Source of the DNA: Candidatus Saccharimonadota bacterium
GTDB lineage: Bacteria > Patescibacteriota > Saccharimonadia > Saccharimonadales > Saccharimonadaceae
Length of the DNA: 64,000 nt
Reading direction: 5' to 3'
NCBI GenBank assembly: GCA_017406985.1
Contig: JAFQXL010000004.1
Span: 123,708 to 187,707 of the forward strand
Position 1 is the first letter of the stretch, and each line of letters starts with the position of its first letter. The translations under genes and the position numbers were made by a program. Shown piece after piece: positions 1 through 8,408 of the stretch. The notes below the pieces were generated by a model. That model made no database searches and was not told the origin of the DNA. It was given only the letters and a program-made list of their open reading frames with translations.

Positions 1-662
<662 letters not shown>

Positions 663-673
663 TTATTACCATT

Positions 674-702
674 ATTTTAGCATAAGAGATATAAAAAATA
701 AA
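674..702 (-). promoter_or_regulatory. gapA promoter
   Basis: Minus-strand -10 TAAAAT (674-679) preceded by TATGC, an extended -10, with a weak -35 TTTATT (697-702) at 17-base spacing. The leader is short and carries a strong Shine-Dalgarno site. Confidence 0.6.
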
Positions 703-722
703 GAATAAAATAAATAAAAAAC

Positions 723-866
723 GAGCGGGGTCCTGTCACCGCCATAAAGTTCCCCGCCGTGCTCAGACGCAAAATATCCGAGCCTACTGTACTAACGTAC
801 ACACGGCTCGGATTTGCTTACCTGCGCGCGACGGGGTCCCCAAGGCGGCGCCACCCCTCATGCAAT
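723..866 (-). terminator. Long branched hairpin region downstream of rplA
   Basis: The 140 bases between rplA and the gapA promoter are GC-rich in an AT-rich setting. Visible stems are GCGGGG/CCCCGC (725-730 with 752-757), CCGAGCC/GGCTCGG (778-784 with 805-811) with an inner GTAC/GTAC, and the palindrome GGGGTCCCC (833-841). On the minus strand the structure ends in CTCG followed by six T. I read it as the rplA terminator or a processed 3' structure. A 12-mer in it, CGGGGTCCTGTC (726-737), recurs at 12174-12185. Confidence 0.55.
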
Positions 867-867
867 C

Positions 868-1782
868 TTAGTTATAGATGTTTTCGACTGGAATCGACGG
901 CCCCATCGTCGTAGTGATAAAGACGGATTTGACGTAGGCGCCTTTAATCGAAGCTGGTCTTTGAGCCTTAAGCGAGTCGAAGAAGACTTGCGCGTTCTCG
1001 AGGAGAGCTTTAGCTTCGAAGTTAGTTTTTCCAATACCGAGGTGGATAAGCGCTTGCTTATCGACGCGATATTCAACTTTGCCAGCTTTAGCTTCTTTAA
1101 CAGCTTTTTCGATATCAGTCGTAACGGTTCCAGCTTTCGGATTCGGCATTAAGCCTTTCGGGCCAAGAACGCGAGCGAATTTACCGAGTTTCGGCATAAA
1201 CTGTGGAGTCGAGATAAGGACATCGAAGTCAATCGTTCCCTTTTCGAGTCTCTTTAAGAATTCGTCATCTTCCGCGATATCTGCGCCAGCTTCTTTTGCT
1301 TTTTTAGCCTCGTCGAGCGGAGCGAAGACAGCAACACGAACAGTTTTACCGTTTCCATTCGGGAGAACGACGGTAGTTCGGATGTTCTGGTCAGCTTGTC
1401 GCGGGTCGACGCCTAAGCGAACGTGGACTTCGACAGTCGCGTTGAATTTAGCCGGATTAGTCTCGACCGCGAGTTTAAGCGCATCTTCAAGAGAATAAAA
1501 CTTAGTACGGTCAATTTTCTTATAAGCAGCTTGATACTTTTTACCACGGCGCTCTAAAACTGGACGAACTTTCGGAGCGGCGCCTTTAGGTTTTTTCTCG
1601 CCTTCAGCAGCTTTAGTTTCAGCTTTTTTAGCCTGACGCTCTTCTTCAGCTTTAACTTCCTCAATGTGTTTTTTGGATTTTTTACCAGATTTAGCGAATT
1701 TCTCTTCCTCTGGAGCTTCTTTTGTCTCTGTCGCTTCTTCGACAACAGGAGTTTCAAGTTTGGCATCTTCTTTTTCTGCCAT
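868..1782 (-). CDS. rplA: 50S ribosomal protein L1 with charged N-terminal extension
   Basis: Component of the L1 stalk of the large subunit. The conserved L1 body starts near residue 75 (RGKKYQAAYKKIDR) and includes VLGPKGLMPNPKAGTVT. The product is 304 residues against about 230 for typical L1; the extra 75 N-terminal residues are a Glu/Lys/Ala-rich, probably disordered extension. The start at 1782 has GAAAGGA upstream. Unusually, rplA stands alone here: no rplK precedes it and rplJ-rplL is 18 kb away. Its promoter (-35 TTTACA 1868-1873, -10 TATAAT 1845-1850, 17-base spacer) overlaps the divergent gtrA promoter, with a leader of about 55 bases. Confidence 0.96.
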   Translation of the reverse strand: MAEKEDAKLETPVVEEATETKEAPEEEKFAKSGKKSKKHIEEVKAEEERQAKKAETKAAEGEKKPKGAAPKVRPVLERRGKKYQAAYKKIDRTKFYSLEDALKLAVETNPAKFNATVEVHVRLGVDPRQADQNIRTTVVLPNGNGKTVRVAVFAPLDEAKKAKEAGADIAEDDEFLKRLEKGTIDFDVLISTPQFMPKLGKFARVLGPKGLMPNPKAGTVTTDIEKAVKEAKAGKVEYRVDKQALIHLGIGKTNFEAKALLENAQVFFDSLKAQRPASIKGAYVKSVFITTTMGPSIPVENIYN

Positions 1783-1839
1783 AAATTCCTTTCTGTGGTA
1801 ATAACGAGTTTAACTCTCCCAACAAATTAATTATCTATG

Positions 1840-1873
1840 CTTTCATTATATCATATTTTTGTTATAATGTAAA
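1840..1873. promoter_or_regulatory. Overlapping divergent promoters of rplA and the GtrA gene
   Basis: Minus strand: TTTACA (1868-1873), 17 bases, TATAAT (1845-1850, with TATGA before it) for rplA. Plus strand: TATAAT (1863-1868) ending exactly 6 bases before the gtrA ATG, with only a weak -35 (CTTTCA 1840-1845). The rplA -35 touches the gtrA -10, so the two promoters should compete. Confidence 0.65.
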
Positions 1874-1874
1874 T

Positions 1875-2339
1875 ATGATGAAGAAACTGCTAGCGCTTTA
1901 TAAAAAATACGAAGAGCTTATAAATTATCTGGTTGTAGGGGTACTCGGAACCGCCGTTAGTATCTTTACTTATTGGCTTTTCGAGCTAATCGCATTTAAC
2001 TTTTTTAACGATAAAAACGTTTCGATTTTACTCGGGAATACGATTTCTTGGGTAATTGTCGTAGTTTTTCTCTATTTCTTGAACCGAAAATATGTCTTTA
2101 AATCGAAGTCAGAAAAGGTTTTTAAAGAGTTTATTTCGTTTACGCTCGGGCGGGTTTTTACGCTTTTTCTAGAGACAGTCGTAATTTTTCTCGTCGTTTC
2201 GGTCTTTTCGGGAAGCGATTTAGTTGGGAAAGTTTTAGGACAAATCGTCGTTATTGTTACAAATTATATTCTATCGAAGTTTATTATTTTTAAGAAACCA
2301 AATAAAGAGGAAGCCGCGCGTAAAACCTTGAAGAAATAA
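1875..2339 (+). CDS. GtrA-like four-helix membrane protein
   Basis: 154-residue integral membrane protein of the GtrA type, a family associated with translocating lipid-linked sugars or with cell-surface polysaccharide glycosylation. Four hydrophobic helices are visible (about 17-39, 47-69, 87-109, 118-138), with basic loops and a Lys-rich C-terminus; NYLVVGVLGTAVS and LNRKYVF are typical of the family. The gene has no Shine-Dalgarno site, and its -10 lies 6 bases before ATG, so the mRNA is probably leaderless. It is followed by tRNA-Pro. The sugar substrate cannot be deduced. Confidence 0.8.
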   Translation: MMKKLLALYKKYEELINYLVVGVLGTAVSIFTYWLFELIAFNFFNDKNVSILLGNTISWVIVVVFLYFLNRKYVFKSKSEKVFKEFISFTLGRVFTLFLETVVIFLVVSVFSGSDLVGKVLGQIVVIVTNYILSKFIIFKKPNKEEAARKTLKK

Positions 2340-2364
2340 CGGTTTTATGGTAAGATATTTTTAT

Positions 2365-2440
2365 CGGGGCGTAGCGCAGTTGGTAGCGCACGCGGTTTGG
2401 GACCGTGAGGTCGCAGGTTCGAGTCCTGTCGCCCCGACCA
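2365..2440 (+). tRNA. tRNA-Pro (anticodon TGG)
   Basis: Full cloverleaf: acceptor CGGGGCG/CGCCCCG, D-loop AGTTGGTA, anticodon loop TTTGGGA with TGG at 2398-2400, T-arm GGTTCGAGTCC, encoded CCA at 2438-2440. It reads proline codons of the CCN box. Confidence 0.97.
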
Positions 2441-2452
2441 CGAAATCGGTGG

Positions 2453-2474
2453 CTCGCCGAAGGCGAGTTTTTTT
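2453..2474 (+). terminator. Rho-independent terminator after tRNA-Pro
   Basis: Stem CTCGCC/GGCGAG (2453-2458 with 2462-2467), loop GAA, then seven T. Confidence 0.85.
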
Positions 2475-2491
2475 GCGCAAGAGATGTTCCC

Positions 2492-2585
2492 TTGATTTTT
2501 AAGCATAAATATGATATAATATAGATGAATACGCTAATTAGCGTTTGTCGCACATTTAGTTAGATACAGATAAGGAGGGTCTAAT
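2492..2585 (+). promoter_or_regulatory. Promoter and structured leader of the gene at 2586
   Basis: TTGATT (2492-2497), 17-base spacer, TATAAT (2515-2520) in an ATATGATATAAT extended -10. The leader begins near a perfect palindrome ACGCTAATTAGCGT (2531-2544), then TCGCACA (2548-2554), then AAGGAGGG before the ATG. This order (hairpin, TCGCACA, strong Shine-Dalgarno) recurs in front of six other genes in the window. Confidence 0.8.
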
Positions 2586-3269
2586 ATGTTAGAGTTTGTA
2601 TCAAAATTAAAAGGCTTAAAAATCAATGCTGATGTAGAGAATTCGCTTAGCAGGGAGGAAATTAACGTTATCCTTGCGATAATGTCTCAGGTGTTCAAAC
2701 ACGAAGGATATTATCCAGAAAAAGGTACGTTTATCCTCGAAGGACAAGTCGGAGACAAGGCGCCGTTCAAGATTATCGAGGCAGAAATGCCGAGCGGAGA
2801 TCAGAAGAACTTTTCTGGGACCGGTCGGTCAAGCCGGATAATCGCCGAAAACGAGCTGAAAGCTGCTTCAACTCAGCCGAAACAGGGCGGAAGTGCTTTA
2901 GTTTATCTCCCGAACAATCCCTATATAATTCGGATTAACACGAACGAGGGGAGATTTCTTTCGGCGTTCTTCGTCGATAATGGCGAGTATACCCTTCAGG
3001 GGTTCGTCTATATGGCGATAATTCGGACTTTAGCGAGACTAAGAGAAGACAAGAATCTTCAAGAAGCATGCGACCATACTTTCTTCGTAGAGGTAGAAGA
3101 CATGCCGGCATATTCGTTAGTATTCGACTTTGTCGATCAGCTGTTTGAAGACTGCGAACTTCCAGAACTTAAAGACTGGGAAAGATGGAGTGAAACTACA
3201 GAAGGACAAGGCGCCGAAGAATATTTCGGCTGGGTCGAACCCGAAGAAGAAGAGGAGGAGGAAGAATAG
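2586..3269 (+). CDS. Uncharacterised acidic protein
   Basis: 227 residues, no family recognised. The start is fixed by AAGGAGGG 8 bases upstream. No signal peptide or membrane helix is visible, so it is probably cytoplasmic. The middle (about 90-165) alternates hydrophobic strands and helices (ALVYLPNNPYIIRINTN, FVYMAIIRTLARL) and looks like a folded alpha/beta domain. The last 50 residues are very acidic, ending in a run of eight Glu. It is a single-gene unit between its own promoter and a bidirectional terminator shared with tuf, and belongs to the group with the hairpin-TCGCACA leader. Confidence 0.75.
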   Translation: MLEFVSKLKGLKINADVENSLSREEINVILAIMSQVFKHEGYYPEKGTFILEGQVGDKAPFKIIEAEMPSGDQKNFSGTGRSSRIIAENELKAASTQPKQGGSALVYLPNNPYIIRINTNEGRFLSAFFVDNGEYTLQGFVYMAIIRTLARLREDKNLQEACDHTFFVEVEDMPAYSLVFDFVDQLFEDCELPELKDWERWSETTEGQGAEEYFGWVEPEEEEEEEE

Positions 3270-3280
3270 TGATTTAAGCC

Positions 3281-3310
3281 AAAAAGCGTCGGAGAAATCC
3301 GACGCTTTTT
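3281..3310. terminator. Bidirectional terminator between the 2586 gene and tuf
   Basis: Perfect 13-bp stem (3281-3293 with 3298-3310) closed by a GAAA tetraloop. A-run on one side and T-run on the other allow termination in both directions. Confidence 0.9.
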
Positions 3311-3328
3311 ATATATAACTCAGACTAT

Positions 3329-4513
3329 CTATTTGATAATCGAAGTGATAACACCAGAACCGACAGTACGTCCACCTTCACGGATAGCGAAACGGTCGTT
3401 ATTGTTCATAGCGATTGGAGCAAGGAGTTTAACCTTGAAGGTTACTGTATCGCCAGGCATGACGATTTCCTTGTCTGCAGGAAGCTCAACTTCACCGGTA
3501 ACATCAGTAGTACGGAAGTAGAACTGTGGTTTGTAGCCCTTTGAGAACGGAGTGTGGCGGCCACCTTCCTCTTTCTTAAGGACGTAAACCTGTCCCTCAA
3601 ATTCAGTATGTGGGGTGATCGAACCAGGAGCAGCGATAACCTGACCACGTTCAATCTGATCACGCTCGATACCACGAAGGAGAAGACCAGCGTTATCACC
3701 AGCCTGACCCTGATCAAGAGTCTTATGGAAGGCTTCAATACCAGTAACAACTGATTTCTGAGTGTCACGGAGACCAACGATTTCAACTTCGTCGTTAATC
3801 TTAACAACACCCTGTTCGATACGACCAGTAGCAACAGTACCACGGCCTTTAATTGAGAAGACATCTTCAATCGGCATTAGGAATGGCTTATCGAGATCGT
3901 GTTCAGGGATGTCGAAGTATTCATCCATAGCTTTAACGAGATCCATAATAGCCTGTTCGTTTTCAGGATCACCTTCAAGAGCTTTAGTAGCAGAACCCTT
4001 GATAATAGGAGCGTTGTCGCCATCGAAGCCGTATTTATTAAGAAGTTCACGGACATCCATTTCAACGAGTTCAACGAGTTCAGGATCAGCAAGGTCCATT
4101 TTGTTCAAGAAGACGATAATCTTTGGAACGTTAACCTGGTGAGCAAGAAGGACGTGTTCACGAGTCTGTGGAAGCGGACCATCGTTCGCAGCGACAACAA
4201 GGATAGCGCCATCAATCTGCGCAGCACCGGTAATCATGTTTTTAATGTAGTCAGCGTGCCCCGGCATATCGACGTGAGCATAGTGACGTTTTTCGGATTC
4301 ATATTCCTGGTGAGAAGTAGCGATAGTAATACCGCGAGCTTTTTCCTCAGGAGCATTATCGATCTGATCGTAAGCAACAGCTTTGTTAACCTCAGAAGGA
4401 AGTTTTTTAGCGAGAACGTTTGTAATCGCAGCGGTAAGGGTAGTCTTACCGTGGTCAACGTGGCCCATAGTACCAACGTTAATGTGTGGTTTGGAACGGT
4501 CAAAATCTGCCAT
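3329..4513 (-). CDS. tuf: Elongation factor Tu
   Basis: GTPase that delivers aminoacyl-tRNA to the ribosome. 394 residues, normal length. G1 motif GHVDHGKT at 17-24, switch [14 protein letters not shown] guanine specificity motif, and beta-barrel domains 2 and 3 ([37 protein letters not shown]) are all present. The start has AAGGAGA upstream. It stands alone, separated from fusA by an orphan gene, and not in a str operon. Its strong promoter (TTTACA/TAAAAT) and 80-base leader with a hairpin suit a highly expressed gene. Confidence 0.99.
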   Translation of the reverse strand: MADFDRSKPHINVGTMGHVDHGKTTLTAAITNVLAKKLPSEVNKAVAYDQIDNAPEEKARGITIATSHQEYESEKRHYAHVDMPGHADYIKNMITGAAQIDGAILVVAANDGPLPQTREHVLLAHQVNVPKIIVFLNKMDLADPELVELVEMDVRELLNKYGFDGDNAPIIKGSATKALEGDPENEQAIMDLVKAMDEYFDIPEHDLDKPFLMPIEDVFSIKGRGTVATGRIEQGVVKINDEVEIVGLRDTQKSVVTGIEAFHKTLDQGQAGDNAGLLLRGIERDQIERGQVIAAPGSITPHTEFEGQVYVLKKEEGGRHTPFSKGYKPQFYFRTTDVTGEVELPADKEIVMPGDTVTFKVKLLAPIAMNNNDRFAIREGGRTVGSGVITSIIK

Positions 4514-4617
4514 TCTTATTATTTCTCCTTATTATTATTTGTCTTGATAGCACTAATATTAAACCAGCTTCAAGACCTGATACTTTATATTTTATCTTAA
4601 ATTTTAGGATTTGTAAA
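4514..4617 (-). promoter_or_regulatory. tuf promoter and leader with hairpin
   Basis: -35 TTTACA (4612-4617), 17 bases, -10 TAAAAT (4589-4594). The leader contains a stem GTCTTGA/TCAAGAC (4541-4547 with 4570-4576) and a Shine-Dalgarno site AAGGAG close to the start. Confidence 0.75.
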
Positions 4618-4640
4618 GAGTAAAACGTCCCGAAAAATAA

Positions 4641-4667
4641 AAATCCCGCAGGACGCCCGCGGGATTT
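4641..4667 (-). terminator. Terminator of the gene at 4688
   Basis: Stem AAATCCCGC/GCGGGATTT (4641-4649 with 4659-4667), followed on the minus strand by a T-rich stretch (4632-4644). Confidence 0.8.
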
Positions 4668-4687
4668 AAACAAAAGAACGCGTAATA

Positions 4688-5452
4688 CTACTTCGACTCG
4701 GTCATCAGACGCAGAATCGCCCGGTTATAGAGCGTTGAAGCTTCTGGGTCCGCCGTACGACCATGCTGAGTATCAATTTCTACGATACGGTGGTTGTTAA
4801 TCCAAAAATATGCTTTAACTTTTTCGTTATCCAAGAACTCATCCCTCGAGCTTAAGACTATACAAGACCGATGGATATTCCGGCGCTTCGATCGCCTAAT
4901 GCCAATCTCAAACAACTGATCGGCCAGTAAAGCCAAAGAGTAGTTCGTGTCGTCTGCCGGAATTATCGGCAGAACAGCAATCCAGCCCAGTAGAAATGTT
5001 ATAAGCTCAAGCACAATTGCCAGAACCGGAGACAAGATCCGAAACCGAAAATTCAAAACCTCTGGACTAGGGCAGGGATTAAGGGCGTAAATACGCTTAC
5101 ACTCTGTAATTCCACGCGCGACCTTGTCTCCAACCGAAATTGAAAATACGGTCAGAGGGACGTGCTCGATAAAGCCATTATACTCGTTAAGTTGTTTGAT
5201 ACTCTCTTTCGCGTTCCACCCGAAAATTGAAAATTCAGCATAGACCATCTGATCGGCCGTAGCCGTCCGAAGCCGACTAAACGCCACTCCCGGCTGGTTC
5301 ATCATCCCGGCTAGGAACAGACAACAGCTCTTTGGTCTAGCGCCCTGCGGACAGAAATTTAAAATCTCCATCCTTCCACGGTGGATAAACCTACGAAAAA
5401 TGAAACAAGAAATGATGTTCAGAAGTAATATTACTAGTATGATTCTAGACAT
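4688..5452 (-). CDS. Possible membrane-anchored alpha/beta-hydrolase-like protein
   Basis: 254 residues, no named family recognised. An N-terminal hydrophobic helix (about 2-20) and a second hydrophobic stretch (about 138-165) suggest membrane association. The order FSISVGD (Ser106 as a candidate nucleophile in SxSxG), then SSRDEF (Asp204), then DTQHG (His230) matches the Ser-Asp-His order of alpha/beta hydrolases, and the segment around 45-50 (LFLAGM) would be the oxyanion strand. Function is inferred from motif order only. Single-gene unit with its own promoter, terminator and a hairpin-TCGCACA leader. Confidence 0.6.
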   Translation of the reverse strand: MSRIILVILLLNIISCFIFRRFIHRGRMEILNFCPQGARPKSCCLFLAGMMNQPGVAFSRLRTATADQMVYAEFSIFGWNAKESIKQLNEYNGFIEHVPLTVFSISVGDKVARGITECKRIYALNPCPSPEVLNFRFRILSPVLAIVLELITFLLGWIAVLPIIPADDTNYSLALLADQLFEIGIRRSKRRNIHRSCIVLSSRDEFLDNEKVKAYFWINNHRIVEIDTQHGRTADPEASTLYNRAILRLMTESK

Positions 5453-5561
5453 ATTTTATCACCCCCCTCTTTAGGAAGTCTAGAAAAATTAGTGTGCGAC
5501 AAAAGACCACCTTAAAAGTCTCTTATCTTTTTATTATACCATATTTTTCACAAAAAATCCA
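5453..5561 (-). promoter_or_regulatory. Promoter and leader of the gene at 4688
   Basis: -35 TGGATT (5556-5561), 17 bases, -10 TATAAT (5533-5538). A hairpin (AAGACTTTTAAGG against CCACCTTAAAAGTC-type pairing) is followed directly by TTGTCGCACACTAAT and a G-rich Shine-Dalgarno site (GAGGGGGG). Confidence 0.75.
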
Positions 5562-5576
5562 GTAAAGCCAGGCGTC

Positions 5577-5607
5577 AAAAATCCCCCACGAGATGCAGGG
5601 GATTTTT
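5577..5607 (-). terminator. fusA terminator
   Basis: Stem AAAAATCCCC/GGGGATTTTT (5577-5586 with 5598-5607), usable in the minus direction after fusA. Confidence 0.85.
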
Positions 5608-5615
5608 CGAGAATT

Positions 5616-7715
5616 CTACTCTTTTGTGGCGCGTTTTTCTATAATCTCTTGCGCTACGTTAGGCGGAACTTCCTCGTAAGCGAAGAGCTCCATTGTCGAA
5701 GCCGCACGGCCTTGAGTCATACCACGAAGGTCGCCAGTATAACCGAAGAGGTTAGCGAGCGGGCAGAAAGCTTTAATAAGCTTTGCGCCACCTTGGAGGT
5801 CTTCCATTTCGTCGATACGACCACGGCGAGAGTTAATATCGCCGATAACGTCGCCCATGAAATCTTCAGGGGTAGTAATCTCAAGTTTCATAACAGGTTC
5901 AAGAAGAACTGGGTTGGCTTTCTTGACGCCTTCGCGAGTCGCTAGAGAACCGGCGAGTTTGAACGCGAGCTCAGAGGAGTCGACATCGTGGTAAGAACCA
6001 TCATAGAGAGTCGCTTTAACGTCAACGACCGGATAGCCGGCGATAACGCCACCAGCAAGGGTCTCTTCAACACCTTGTTGAACCGGTTTACGGTATTCTT
6101 GAGGAACGACACCACCTTTAATCTGATCGATAAATTCAAAGCCTTTACCAGCTTCGTTCGGCTCAAATTTAATCCAAACGTCACCATATTGACCACGACC
6201 ACCAGATTGTTTAATGTGTTTACCTTGCGCCTCAGCAGTACCGCGAATAGTTTCACGATAAGCAACTTGCGGAGCGCCAGTATTAGCTTCGACGCCGTGC
6301 TCTTTATTTAGACGGTCGATAATAATCTCGAGGTGAAGCTCGCCCATACCAGAGATAATGGTCTGTCCAGTTTCTTCGTCAGTGTGGACACGGAAAGTCG
6401 GATCTTCTTCAGCAAGTTTTGAAAGACCAATACCCATTTTCTCTTGATCGGCTTTAGTTTTTGGCTCGACCGCAATAGAAACAGGTGGCTCTGGGAATTC
6501 AATCGATTCAAGGTGAATCGGATGGGCCGGATCACAAAGAGTTGTACCAGTTGTCGTATCTTTAAGTCCAACGACCGCAGCGATATCACCAGCAGTAACC
6601 TCGGAGATTTCTTCACGTTTATCGGCGAACATACGGACGATACGGCCAACGCGCTCTTTATTTCCGGTAGTAGCGTTTAGGACATAAGAACCAGTTTTAA
6701 GAACACCAGCATAGACACGGATAAAGATAAGTTTTCCGACGAACGGATCAGTCGCAATCTTAAAGGCGAGAGCAGTAAGAGGTTCAGAATCAGCCGCTTT
6801 GCGGATGATTTGGTCGCCAGATTTCGGATCGGTTCCGACGGTCTGTCCTTGGTCACGATCAAGCGGGCTTGGGAGATAGTCAGCCATAAGGTCGAGAACT
6901 TTCTCAACGATAACACCACGGCCATCACCACCAGTAACGAGGAAGAAGTCGCCATCAAGAACACGTTTTCTTAAAGCGGTTTTAAGTTCGTCGACAGTAA
7001 TCGCTTCTTCGCCTTCGTTAAAGTATTTTTCCATAATTGCTTCGTCGGCCTGAACAGCCTCTTCAACGAGCATAGAGCGATAATTTTTCGCTTTCTCAAG
7101 CATATCGGCCGGGATTTCGCCAACAGTAAGCTCGTGATCGGCATAATCTTTATAGGTATAAGCCTTCATGTCGATTAGGTCGACAACACCACAGATATCT
7201 TTCTCAAATCCAATTGGAAGATGAATTGCGAAAGCGTTTTTCGAAAGACGCTTATGAATCGACTCGAGGGATTTATAGAAATCGCCACCGATTTGGTTAA
7301 TCTTATTAACAAAACAGATACGAGGGACGCCATATTTTGTGGCCTGGCGCCAAACAGTTTCAGACTGTGCCTCGACACCCATCTTACCATCGAAGACCAC
7401 GACCGCGCCGTCGAGAACACGAAGCGAACGCTCAACCTCAGCGGTAAAGTCGATGTGGCCCGGGGTATCGATAATGTTAATCTGATGTCCCTTCCAGTAA
7501 GCGGTAACAGCGGCGGAGGTAATCGTAATTCCACGCTCTTTTTCCTGTTCCATCCAGTCGGTCGTCGCACCACCAGTATCGCCTTTAACGAGGTCGATTT
7601 TGTGTTTTAAACCGGTTCGGTAAAGAATCGCCTCAGAGGTCGTCGTTTTTCCGGCGTCAATATGAGCGATAATACCGATATTACGGAACTTTGATAGATC
7701 CTTAATTTCAGCCAT
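5616..7715 (-). CDS. fusA: Elongation factor G
   Basis: Translocation GTPase, 699 residues, full length. AHIDAGKT at 17-24, DTPGHIDFT switch II and NKIN are visible, followed by domain II and domains III-V (for example [36 protein letters not shown]). It is a single-gene unit, not next to rpsL-rpsG. Promoter TTGAAA (7844-7849)/TAAAAT (7821-7826) and a leader of about 100 bases with Shine-Dalgarno AAAGGA. Confidence 0.99.
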   Translation of the reverse strand: MAEIKDLSKFRNIGIIAHIDAGKTTTSEAILYRTGLKHKIDLVKGDTGGATTDWMEQEKERGITITSAAVTAYWKGHQINIIDTPGHIDFTAEVERSLRVLDGAVVVFDGKMGVEAQSETVWRQATKYGVPRICFVNKINQIGGDFYKSLESIHKRLSKNAFAIHLPIGFEKDICGVVDLIDMKAYTYKDYADHELTVGEIPADMLEKAKNYRSMLVEEAVQADEAIMEKYFNEGEEAITVDELKTALRKRVLDGDFFLVTGGDGRGVIVEKVLDLMADYLPSPLDRDQGQTVGTDPKSGDQIIRKAADSEPLTALAFKIATDPFVGKLIFIRVYAGVLKTGSYVLNATTGNKERVGRIVRMFADKREEISEVTAGDIAAVVGLKDTTTGTTLCDPAHPIHLESIEFPEPPVSIAVEPKTKADQEKMGIGLSKLAEEDPTFRVHTDEETGQTIISGMGELHLEIIIDRLNKEHGVEANTGAPQVAYRETIRGTAEAQGKHIKQSGGRGQYGDVWIKFEPNEAGKGFEFIDQIKGGVVPQEYRKPVQQGVEETLAGGVIAGYPVVDVKATLYDGSYHDVDSSELAFKLAGSLATREGVKKANPVLLEPVMKLEITTPEDFMGDVIGDINSRRGRIDEMEDLQGGAKLIKAFCPLANLFGYTGDLRGMTQGRAASTMELFAYEEVPPNVAQEIIEKRATKE

Positions 7716-7849
7716 ATTTTTCCTTTATTTAGTTAATATTTTGTCTTTTATTCCTGGGTTTAGCTATTACCCACGAACGCCTTTAATACTCCACGTAAAA
7801 AAGATAAGACCTTAAACAGAATTTTAGCATATTTTATAATGGTTTTCAA
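7716..7849 (-). promoter_or_regulatory. fusA promoter and leader
   Basis: -35 TTGAAA and -10 TAAAAT at 17-base spacing. The leader holds a small stem TGGGT/ACCCA (7755-7759 with 7769-7773). Confidence 0.75.
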
Positions 7850-7860
7850 GAGAAAAAATA

Positions 7861-7883
7861 CCCCGGTTTTTTATCAACCGGGG
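7861..7883 (-). terminator. Terminator of the gene at 7923
   Basis: Stem CCCCGGTT/AACCGGGG (7861-7868 with 7876-7883); on the minus strand it is followed by a T-rich stretch. Confidence 0.85.
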
Positions 7884-7922
7884 AGACATAAAGTTGCGCG
7901 ACTTAATAGTTTTTAAGGTACC

Positions 7923-8300
7923 TTATCTTATATTATCAAGAAAACGATGGATAAGACAGTTCGGATCGAACCTCTGATAGAAATCAATACTTTCAGGATA
8001 AATCCGAATCGGCTCGTTGTCTTCGTCTTTTCTGTCCCAGCTGGTAAAGGCATGGATTTTTATTCCATCTCGACCAACGGACGGCTTCCCACTCGTCTTA
8101 ACATATTCCGTTAAGCGACGTTCGTCAAAGTCTAAACTCTGATAAAACGATTCATCGACGAGGAGCGCCTTATTAGAGACGTTTTGAGGATATTCCATAA
8201 TCTTATCGACCGGGAATAATTCAATTAAACTTCCTTCCGAGTTATAAGCAATAACCTTTCTGTCGGTTGCGTTAACTATTAACTTACTTTCACATTTCAT
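7923..8300 (-). CDS. Uncharacterised small cytoplasmic protein
   Basis: 125 residues starting MKCESKLIVNATDRK. I chose the ATG at 8300 rather than an in-frame ATG at 8366 because TAGGAGGG lies 7-14 bases before it and the predicted transcript starts downstream of 8338. No signal peptide, helix or family signature is recognised. The C-terminal half is rich in charged and aromatic residues (KIHAFTSWDRKDEDNEP). Single-gene unit with its own promoter and terminator; the leader has a GCGCACA variant of the TCGCACA motif. Confidence 0.7.
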   Translation of the reverse strand: MKCESKLIVNATDRKVIAYNSEGSLIELFPVDKIMEYPQNVSNKALLVDESFYQSLDFDERRLTEYVKTSGKPSVGRDGIKIHAFTSWDRKDEDNEPIRIYPESIDFYQRFDPNCLIHRFLDNIR

Positions 8301-8366
8301 GTTCCACCCTCCTAACTTCCATGTGCGCGCAGAGGAAATTATATCACATTTTAACCTTAAATTCAA
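8301..8366 (-). promoter_or_regulatory. Promoter and short leader of the gene at 7923
   Basis: -35 TTGAAT (8361-8366), 17 bases, -10 TATAAT (8338-8343). The leader of about 30 bases contains GCGCACA and the Shine-Dalgarno site. Confidence 0.75.
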
Positions 8367-8369
8367 GAC

Positions 8370-8398
8370 TTTAGGTTTTATTCCGGTTGTGGTAAAAT
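8370..8398 (+). promoter_or_regulatory. Promoter of the aldolase fusion gene
   Basis: -10 TAAAAT (8393-8398) with TGTGG before it and a weak -35 TTTAGG (8370-8375). The -10 ends 10 bases before the ATG, so the leader can be only about 3 bases. Confidence 0.55.
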
Positions 8399-8408
8399 AG
8401 GGGTAGTT

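Noticed and set aside
2290-2553. Minus-strand frame of 87 residues across tRNA-Pro
   Set aside because: It is the antisense reading of the tRNA (GDRTRTCDL-type peptide), a well-known false gene call.
3899-4600. 233-residue plus-strand frame antisense to tuf
   Set aside because: Antisense shadow of a highly conserved gene; no promoter or ribosome site, and its composition mirrors EF-Tu codon bias.
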